From positions 25,743,704 to 25,807,703 of the forward strand of contig NC_088304.1 in assembly GCF_032854445.1 (NCBI RefSeq): 64,000 bases of DNA, given 5' to 3'. Under the pieces are notes generated by a model. It saw only the letters and a program-made list of their open reading frames with translations. It searched no databases and was not told the DNA's origin. Below, piece by piece: positions 56,884 to 64,000 of the stretch; position 1 is the first letter of the stretch, and each line of letters starts with the position of its first letter. The translations under genes and the position numbers were made by a program. This DNA comes from Liolophura sinensis. Lineage: Eukaryota > Mollusca > Polyplacophora > Chitonida > Chitonidae.

Positions 56884-57237
56884 ATCTTGCACAGTTGGTA
56901 AAGCGTCCGCTTTGGGAGCGGTAGATCCAGGGTCAACCGTGGATCGGGTCAAGACCTTTAGAAAGAGGAAGTTCTAACTTCCTCGCTTGCCGTTCAGCAT
57001 TAAGGGGATAGTGCAACGACTAATTGACCCGTATCAGTATATTCGCTCGGGTGGGTAGGCTTACTTCCCTTCTGTAAGTCGCCTCGGTGAAGTAGCACTC
57101 GAATAAAGGAGCGGTGGAAATCCGTCCTTCAACAAAAAGGCACATTACATTCACCCCAAGGGCTCCTTCGTCGTCATATGACTGAAAAATTGTTAAGTAC
57201 GACGTTAAACCCCATGCACTCACTCACTCACTCAAAA
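56884..57237 (+). mobile_element. Second tRNA-derived SINE (family S2) with (ACTC)n tail
   Basis: The tRNA-like head has an A-box (CAGTTGGTAAAGCG) and a weak B-box (GGGTCAACC). The body is unlike S1. The 3' end GTTAAGTACGACGTTAAACC leads into CACTCACTCACTCACTC. A short TCAAAA on both sides may be a target-site duplication. Confidence 0.7.
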
Positions 57238-57244
57238 CCTTGAC

Positions 57245-58020
57245 ACCGCCCTCGTATAAGTGCAAAGCGTGGAAGTTTAATCAGGCGTTTACTGGATGTA
57301 AAAGAACACTATGGGAAGTCACTCGTACGTTACGGACTTTCGTTTAATGTCAAATGATAAATAAACGGGGGACCGATCGTGACCGATCACGGTACCGGGA
57401 CTGACTCGGGACTGATTGGTAAAGACTGATCACATGGCGGTTCTGTCGCTTATAGTCACTGAAAGGACTAGACCTATGGGATGTACGTGGGCTTGTTTAG
57501 ATTTAGTCTCACCTTTGATGTCCTTGGGCGCATCTACAATCTACATTCATCAGTAAAATAGTTTAATGTTATTTTTTACTAAATGCCAGGACGACAAAAC
57601 CTTCTCTTTCAACCATGGTCCTGAGGGAGTGTTTAATATCCTATTTAAGCACTTACATGAAGTCAGAAATTAAAAATAGGCAGTATATGTATAATAGTAG
57701 CATGTTTTTACAGTCATTTGACTGACAGCCGTTTGACAGACAACGTTCACTGTATGCTTTGAGTCTACCTCAATGAAAGTCTTACGCTATATAGTGAGGG
57801 CATATTTTATGCAATGGTTCTTACCGATTCGTGTGAAAAGGGTATATTTGGGGAAAATTCAAGTAGAAATTGTTAAGGGTGCTTTAGTTTCTCTCTGTCG
57901 TTTATCATATGTCGCGTGTGGAGAATTGGGTGGGTAGCGAGTCCCCGATGGTTTGAATAGTTGATAGAGAAAGAATAATGATAATAAAGTATTTTGAATA
58001 AATGAATAAGTCAAGTTCTG
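57245..58020. other. No gene seen
   Basis: Noncoding. A short self-complementary cluster (GACCGATCGTGACCGATCAC) lies near 57371. Confidence 0.4.
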
Positions 58021-58030
58021 TGGTGTAACA

Positions 58031-58303
58031 AATTATTTATTTTGTTTATTTGATTGATGTTTTACGCCGTTCTCAAGAATATTTCACTTATACGACGGCA
58101 GTCAGCATAAAGGTAGGAGGAAACAGGGCAGAGGCGGGGGTGGGGTGGGGGGGGGGGGTGGGGAGAAACCATGGTTGCTGTCATATCTGCCCACGTACGG
58201 TGGGAGTGGAAGCCAGCATTAGCTGGATTTGAACTCATTCGTGAGACGCTCCTGAGTCATTACGTTGCGCTAGCCCGCTTACCAACTGAGCCACGGAGGC
58301 TCC
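58031..58303 (-). mobile_element. SINE S1, full length, with a G-rich expansion
   Basis: Reverse orientation, tail TTTATTTTGTTTATTTGATT to head GCCACGGAGGCTCC. The GC-rich body block at about 58135-58165 has expanded into a G-rich tract. Confidence 0.88.
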
Positions 58304-58704
58304 TTCATCAAAGTAAACTAATGCATATATTATTGTAAAGAAAATAAAGTTAGAATACTTTTTCAAAGTCATGATACTAACCTGCAAAAAGCTTCACCAT
58401 CTCCAGCTGAGTTTACAGCTGTTCAAATAAACTACCGTGCTAAAGAAACGTATAACTTTTAAATGCAGTTTTTTCTATGGAAAAATAAGTTGAATAAGTT
58501 TGAACGTTGTGCGAATACGTTTGCGCATAAGCACCCTGTGTACACGTCACTTTTTAACGAGATTCATTGAAATTGGTGTAAGACATCATGAAAAATCGGA
58601 AAAACAGAGTTTCGGGCCCTGTTGAAAATTCTCGATAATGACCGCCGTATAAATACCGATGTAGCACATGGTAAGGTTGCAATACCATAAAAAACATCTA
58701 AGAG

Positions 58705-59718
58705 ATGCCGAGACTCACACAAGCAGAACGTGATAGAGCCACTGGTATGACCGACATGGGAGCCAGTTAACACCACATTGCCAGAACATTCAATTGCAGT
58801 CAAGCCACCATCAGCAGACTATTGGGTCGTTTCCGCCTAACAGGCAGGACACAATATCGTCCAAGATCGGGCAGGCCAAGTGTTACAACGCCTGGCGAAG
58901 ACCGGTACATCCGCACAATCCACCTGCGTAACCGGTTTGTGACGGCGACGCCAACGGCGGAAACGGCACTGGGACACCCCATCAGCAGACGCACAGTCTT
59001 ACGACGACTCCGCAAGAGTGGTATCAGAGCCCATCGCCCCTTCCGTGGAATGGCATTGACTCTTCTACACCGTCAAAACAGGCTGCGTTGGGCAAGAGTT
59101 GTACGTCGATGGCAGCGACGAGACTGGGAAGGGGTGCTTTTCACTGATGAAAGCGGATATAACCTCTTCAGAATTGATAGTCGAATTCATGTGTATCGAC
59201 GCAGGGGACAGCGATTGGCACAAAACTGCATTCAGAATGTCCACCCTTTTGGTGCTGGTGGGGTGCTTGTATGGGGCGGAATTTGTGGACAGGTGAGAAC
59301 GAGATTGGTCATCATCCAGGGAAATCTGACTGGCCAAAGATACCGAGATGAAATATTGGAACCTGTTGTGGTGTCATTCGTGCATCAACAGCAAAGGGGT
59401 ATCCTTTTGCAGCAGGACAATGCACGACCTCATACCGCCAGAGTTGTACTAAATTATCTGGACATCGTTGATGTCAACGTACTGCCTTGGCCAGCACGAT
59501 CGCCAGACATGAACCCCGTAGAGGATCTGTGGGATCATCTTGATCAACGTCTGAGACAACGCGTCCCTACCCCACAAAACAGGCAACAGCTCGATCAGGC
59601 TTTATTTGAGGAGTGGGACAGAATTCCTGATGACGTCATCCAGTGGCTTACGACTTCCATGAGGAGACGTACTTTGGCTTTAATTGATACTATGGGTGCT
59701 CACACACGCTACTAACGA
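58705..59718 (+). pseudogene. Tc1-type transposase, one nonsense codon
   Basis: From ATG 58705 the frame runs to TAG-type stop context at 59713-59715 and would be 336 residues, the usual Tc1 length. A single in-frame TAA at 58768-58770 follows TDMGAS, where related proteins carry a glutamine. Past it the frame is open (also from ATG 58822). N-terminal helix-turn-helix blocks: FNCSQATISRLLGRFRLTG and RPRSGRPSVTT. Catalytic triad in the 297-residue downstream frame: D109 (LFTDESG), D199 (LQQDNARPHTA), E234 (PDMNPVEDLWD), with exactly 34 residues between the last two (DD34E). Transposase cuts and pastes the element at TA sites. Terminal repeats were not recognised. Confidence 0.9.
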
Positions 59719-59719
59719 T

Positions 59720-60080
59720 CTGTCTTATGACATGATAGGACATTAGGTACACCTTTTTAAGGGAGTCCCTTTACTTGCATTTGTGTAATTTTTCAGATTT
59801 ACCCCATGCCTTCTTTACTCGGCCTGACAGCAAGTGTAATATCCATATGGCTTTGAAATTTTGAACAGAACTTGGAAAATGGTTTATTGCAATATAATGC
59901 TTATCATGGTGATACTGTCTGTCTTTCTTTCTCTGTGTTGTGGTGCTGAACAAGGTCATACGTTTCTTTTGCCCGGTAGTTTACAAGTGGCATGGATGGG
60001 AGTCTATACATTCTGAATTGTTTCACTGCCCTTACCGTATATATGTCTAGCCATCAGTGTTAAATTTGAAGGAATGATGT
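59720..60080. other. No gene seen
   Basis: Noncoding flank of the Tc1 copy; probably contains its right end, but no inverted repeat was recognised. Confidence 0.35.
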
Positions 60081-60129
60081 GTGCATATATCGTATCAGTT
60101 TTCCCCTGTGTTCACAACACAGCTTGTAT

Positions 60130-60335
60130 ATACTAAGATTTTGGTTGTATCTCTCTTAAAACGTACGACTGTTCGAAAAGTGAGCTCATGCCGCTACAAT
60201 TTGTGCATGAATCTGCCGGGAACCGTGCACTCAAAATTGCCAGTGCTGAGGATTTCTCGCCACTAAAAACAAACTTCAAGGCGTGAAGAATTCAGCATTG
60301 GACTCATGGAAAATCGTTTTGATTTAAAACTATGA
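60130..60335 (+). pseudogene. Decayed relative of the PAN-like exon
   Basis: DNA similarity to 50040-50235, strongest at the 3' end (AAGGCGTGAAGAATTCAGCA against GAAGGCGTGAAGAATTTAGA). The frame is broken by a stop at about 60264, and the cysteine pattern is lost. Confidence 0.4.
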
Positions 60336-60457
60336 AAATGCCTTTATTAGATGTTTCTCTAAGGATTATGTCAGTTCTTCATTTCTTTTACAATCACCAT
60401 TATGTCAAGCGGTCAGTAATTGATTCGAATAAGTACAAAATTGAATTTATATATTTT

Positions 60458-60541
60458 CAGTGATGTTTTATGCCATACTCAAGAATATTTCACTTATACG
60501 ACTGCGGCCAGAATAACGGTGGGAGGATACCAGGCAGAATC
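60458..60541 (-). mobile_element. SINE S1, 5'-truncated
   Basis: Reverse-orientation 3' end: GATGTTTTATGCCATACTCA and CGACTGCGGCCAGAATAACG. Confidence 0.8.
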
Positions 60542-60619
60542 TTTGCGTCTAAACAGACAATCGTATACCAGCTGTAAACCAATAAAGATTGTCCAGGTCA
60601 ATAATCGCTAGGTCAATTC

Positions 60620-61600
60620 CCAAAACGAAGTATAACACAGGCTACCAAAGAACTAATAATGCATATAAAATAGGGCGGACTCATACAGAGAGAAGCAGTC
60701 AACAGTTCTCCATGATGTAGGAATGACGCAAAGTATATTTCCGACATCTGAGTGAAATCAGTATCCAAGTCGTGTACTGTTCTGGAATATCAGTTAGTAA
60801 TAATACCGATAAAAATATGTTGCTCAGTTGCGCTTTGATTGCAACTATTCATATATGCATAGTGGCGTTCTAATTCATCAAGATGCATTTACAACCCCAG
60901 GCCCCGTGTTTAGCGCAATTAGACTCAATCATAAAGCACAGCTTCAGAGATTATGTCCATGTTTACTTAAAAGGGAATTATATTCACTGTAAAACTTGAA
61001 GCGAAAGCGTGTGATGTAATAACCCTGACACATTAGTTTTTGCTGTATTAACATGTGACATTGATTGGAATCGTCACACAACACACAGAATCTACAGTAA
61101 TATCTACATGAGTACACACACGATGTGTTGGGTATAATGCCCCAGTATATGACAGTATATACGCAGTGTTCTATCGTGCCAAGTGGATAAGGTGATAATT
61201 TTCCAATAGCTAGGATGCACTAGATGCCTGTTCAATCTCGGTCATGACGGTGAATTGTTTACAGGACATCAAATACAATAAGTGGTCGATGGTGCTGCTA
61301 TGACCGTGGTTAGAGAGGCCTACATTCGTTAGGGACTATCTGTCTTCCATCCGACGTGGCCAGTGAATTACAGCAGTCTCTCTTCTCCATAAAAAACGGA
61401 CTTCCTCCGTGTAAGTAAAAAAAAAATCTTGTGCTTGATATTGCTTCACGAAGAATGGAAAACAATGTTCTTGAAAAACTTTTGTCGTAACCCAAATATT
61501 GAAGAATTTGTGAGATAATTAGATATAAAAGTTAACACATTTGTGGCCATTTAGTTCCTTATCTAATGGTAATACTCAAAGAAGTAATTAAAATAAGTAC
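60620..61600. other. No gene seen
   Basis: Noncoding. No confident repeat, though the phrase AACAGTTCTCCATGATGTAG near 60700 and the segment GAAATCAGTATCCAAGTCGT near 60757 look like the reverse complement of part of the Penelope-like tail. Confidence 0.35.
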
Positions 61601-61616
61601 AACATAAAAAGTAAAG

Positions 61617-61852
61617 TCGGGAGCACAGCGTAATATCCCAGGAGCCTCTTACCAATGCCGTCGCTGTTCAAGTCCAGCTCATGCTGGCTTCCTCTCCGGT
61701 CGTAAGTGGGAAGGTCCGCCAGCAACCTGCGGATGGTCGTGGGTTTCCCCCGGGCTGCACCCAGTTTCCTCCCGCCATAATGCTGGCCGCCGTCGTATAA
61801 TAGAAATATTCTTGAGTACGGCATAAAACACCAATCAAATAAATAAATAAAT
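61617..61852 (+). mobile_element. SINE S1, 10-bp target-site duplication
   Basis: Starts at CACAGCGTAATATCCCAGGA (the A-box part is lost), keeps the B-box (TGTTCAAGTCCAGC) and ends (AAAT)n. AAAAGTAAAG is duplicated at 61607-61616 and 61853-61862. Confidence 0.92.
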
Positions 61853-61984
61853 AAAAGTAAAGGCAGATGAGGAAGCCGATTAGTTACGTGCACAGTTACG
61901 TGGCGAAAAGCAGATGACAGATGATCAGAACCCATCAGATCATATACAAGTAAACTTCTAATAAAACACTAAATGAAGTAAACT

Positions 61985-62260
61985 TAGACCGTATTTCACC
62001 AGTTACGTGTGAATGTCGTCGCTGCTCTAGTTCTATTCGGTATTTTATTTATTTATTTGGTTGGTGTTTTATGCTGTACTTGGGAATATTTCACTTATAC
62101 GACGGCGGCCAGCATTATGGTGGGAGGAAACTGAGCAGAGCCCGGAGGAAACCTACGACTATCAGCAGGTTTCTATTCGGTATGTTATAACCTTATATAT
62201 TGGTAAGTTTCATGTGATTGTTTATTAAATGTGATGTATACACAGGATTTAGGTGTTCTA
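61985..62260 (-). repeat. Family A dispersed repeat, copy 10, split by a SINE
   Basis: GTATTTCACCAGTTACGTGT and GTCGTCGCTGCTCTAG lie before the SINE, and TATTAAATGTGATGTATA after it. Confidence 0.5.
62044..62170 (-). mobile_element. SINE S1, 5'-truncated, 13-bp target-site duplication
   Basis: Reverse orientation, 3' half only. TTCTATTCGGTAT is duplicated exactly at 62031-62043 and 62171-62183. Truncation of the head is typical of reverse transcription that stopped early. Confidence 0.93.
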
Positions 62261-62305
62261 CATAAGTGACATGAAATGAATTTCATTTTTTTTTACTTCT
62301 CCTTT

Positions 62306-62454
62306 TGTAGTGTTATGTATACTAGCGCATTGTATCATGGGATAGCTTGCCAGTGTCCAGGCATCCTGAAGTAAACATGTTCCTCAGTTCCAGTCAAATC
62401 CTGTTTGATGTTGTCTGTTTACCCTCACTAGATCGTAACAGCGTTAACACTACA
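62306..62454 (+). repeat. 5' LTR of a Gypsy element
   Basis: 149 bp, starting TGTAGTGTTA and ending TAACACTACA, a perfect 10-bp inverted repeat at the ends. It is followed directly by a primer-binding site and by gag and protease, so it is the 5' LTR. The 3' LTR is outside the window. This length is short for the superfamily. Confidence 0.8.
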
Positions 62455-62468
62455 TGGTGTCAGAAGTG
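62455..62468 (+). promoter_or_regulatory. Primer-binding site, tRNA-Leu type
   Basis: TGGTGTCAGAAGTG is complementary to the 3' end of animal tRNA-Leu and abuts the LTR with no spacer. It would prime minus-strand DNA synthesis. Confidence 0.75.
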
Positions 62469-62678
62469 CTTGGGACCGAACAGACCAGAACTATTTAACG
62501 AACTTGGTAAAATTTATTGACATTCGTAGTTGTTAATTTGACGATGAGTCAAACTGGTACAACAACAAAGCGGTGAAATTTCCACACCTTTACACTTAAG
62601 CGTTCCTTAATCAGGGGAAAACACTTTCATGAAATTTGAAATTTTTGTTCCTGCAAAAGTTGTGTCCCCTTAACCAGA

Positions 62679-63895
62679 ATGGCTACACATGACCCTGACA
62701 GTGAAGGCGATGTTCCACGGCCACAACCTAGGGGTTATATCGCAAATATACCTGATCCAGGTAAATTACATGTTTCTAATGGAAATCTTGAGCAATAATT
62801 GGAGAAGATTTCACCGCCAGTGGAAAAATTACAAGGTTGCATCACGACTAGAAAGTGAACCATCCAGTTATCCAGTGCTGTTCTTCCTCTCCGGTATGCG
62901 TGTATTGGAGAGGAAGCTATGGAAATCTACGATGGATTGGCCTTTACAGGAACAAAGGATGTAAATGACCTTGACAGTGTTATCATCAAATTTGAAGAAT
63001 TTTGCGTTATTGAAGCTCATGAAGTCTATGAAAGTTACATGTTTGATGAGCGATTTAAAGAACCGTCAATTGGCGCTTATATTGCCGCTGGCGGAAACAT
63101 GTAATTTCGACAAACTGGAGGACAGAATAATGCGCGACCAGGTGGTGGTAGGTGTGACAGAGGCTGTTGTCCGTGAAATAATGAGGACAAAAAGCTCACA
63201 TTAGCCCATTGCATAGAAATTTGCAGGGCGTACGAGCCACCCAGAAGCCAGGCAAAAACTATGTCAAATAATGATGCCGGTGCGTCTGTAGATATTGACA
63301 GATTGCAAAGTCTGAAACAGAGAGACTTTCACAAACGTAAAAACAAGCGTCAATCTTCAAAAACGTCACAATCCAAGTCTTGTAATCGGTGTGGCAGAAA
63401 ACCACAAAGATATGAAAACTGTTCAGTGAAAGACGCTACTTGTAAGAAGTGCTCCAAAATTGGAAATTTTCCTTTAGATGTCCGTCTTCACGTACTGTAG
63501 GAAACGTGAGCAAGGACAGTAATTGCGCGTTTCTTGGACCCGTAACATACGGCAGTGAAAATCCGTGAAACGTTGAAGTCAAGGTTGGAGATAAAAAGAT
63601 TGTGATATTCAAAGTAGATACAGGAGCTGACGCAACTGTGATTCCAGCTGGACTCATTTCTGATATTAAAGTGTCGCTGAAGAAAACTGTGAAAAAGTTA
63701 TTCGGACCAGGCGGAAGACAGCTTTCTGTACGAGGAGAGTTTGATACAATTCTTTGCTGTAATAGACAGAACACTGAACAAACCGTTTATGTGGTGAATG
63801 GTCTGAGAGAACCATTAAGCCGACCTGCAATCACAGCGCTCAAACTTCTACAACGCATCAATGTTTTTGACGAGACACGCAGCTCTAATTAGAGT
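62679..63895 (+). mobile_element. Ty3/Gypsy gag-protease, broken, truncated by the window end
   Basis: Gag starts at ATG 62679 (MATHDPDSEGDVPRPQ) and is frameshifted near 62800. It resumes as AMEIYDGLAFTGTKDVNDL and the conserved EHYVFN-like stretch YESYMFDERFKEP at 63040. CNFDKLEDRIMRDQVVVGV follows in another frame. The nucleocapsid at 63261-63500 has CNRCGRKPQRYENC and CKKCSKIGNF, two knuckles of which the second is damaged. The retropepsin at 63602-63892 has the active-site VDTGAD (63614-63631) and a GxxRPAI-type block (SRPAITALKLL). Reverse transcriptase would lie beyond the window. Several frameshifts make the copy inactive. Confidence 0.85.
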
Positions 63896-64000
63896 ACGGT
63901 TTGTGGTCTCAGGACTGGGTAAATTGAATAAGAGCTAAAAAAAATGTCTACGCCAAAGGACGCTTCGCTTTTCCTTTGATGTCAAAGGTCAAGGATGAAT

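Noticed and set aside
57361-57432. Palindromic regulatory site near GACCGATCGTGACCGATCAC
   Set aside because: Short and imperfect; no neighbouring gene to regulate.
59065-59337. Minus-strand and frame-shifted ORFs within the Tc1 transposase
   Set aside because: Shadows of the plus-strand DD34E frame.
62965-63204. Independent gene in the Gypsy gag region
   Set aside because: It is the gag frame continued after a frameshift (KLEDRIMRDQVVVGV).

Overview
The window looks like animal nuclear DNA, most likely from a mollusc (inference). The strongest clues are about twenty copies of a tRNA-headed SINE whose 3' part resembles repeats I know from bivalve and gastropod sequence, many decayed retroelements typical of marine invertebrates, and spliced C-type lectin exons with animal-type GT/AG sites. 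There is no operon structure, no CRISPR array and no stand-alone tRNA or rRNA gene. Most of the window is layered transposable-element debris; only a few stretches look like host genes.

Layout. 0-7 kb: an unnamed dispersed repeat (called family A here), a 40-bp minisatellite, a broken ORF with an acidic segment on the minus strand (2.6-3.4 kb) and a PIF/Harbinger transposase fragment (3.9 kb). 8.2-17.7 kb: the best host gene, a secreted C-type lectin on the minus strand (signal exon at 17.7 kb, domain exons at 16.5 and 8.3 kb, all junctions phase 1). Its 8-kb intron carries a decayed Ty3/Gypsy gag-RT (12.4-14.4 kb, with an exact 158-bp tandem duplication). 17.9-22.4 kb: remnants of a Penelope-like retroelement. 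24-30 kb: SINEs, a 44-bp minisatellite, and a second C-type lectin on the plus strand (28.05-29.5 kb). 31.3-33.5 kb: a broken RecQ-like helicase gene (+). 35.1-40 kb: a decayed multi-exon ORF series on the minus strand that resembles DUF6589-type proteins. 40.9-43.4 kb: the best-preserved Penelope-like element. 44-48.4 kb: a decayed non-LTR retrotransposon (+) with a probable solo LTR nested in it. 49.6-50.2 kb: a 51-bp minisatellite followed by a PAN-like exon. 52.1-56.3 kb: a non-LTR retrotransposon (-) with RNase H, split by a FLYWCH zinc-finger fragment that is itself split by a long (AT)n tract. 58.7-59.7 kb: a Tc1 transposase one stop codon away from full length. 62.3-63.9 kb: the 5' part of a Gypsy element with a 149-bp LTR, a tRNA-Leu type primer site, gag and protease.

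The most interesting items are the helicase/DUF6589-like convergent pair (a possible large helicase-bearing DNA transposon), the same-strand Penelope-like family with its long conserved 3' tail, the unnamed repeat family A, and two minisatellites that create long open frames. All gene models were read by eye. Splice sites were chosen by GT/AG and phase, and family calls rest on motif recognition only.
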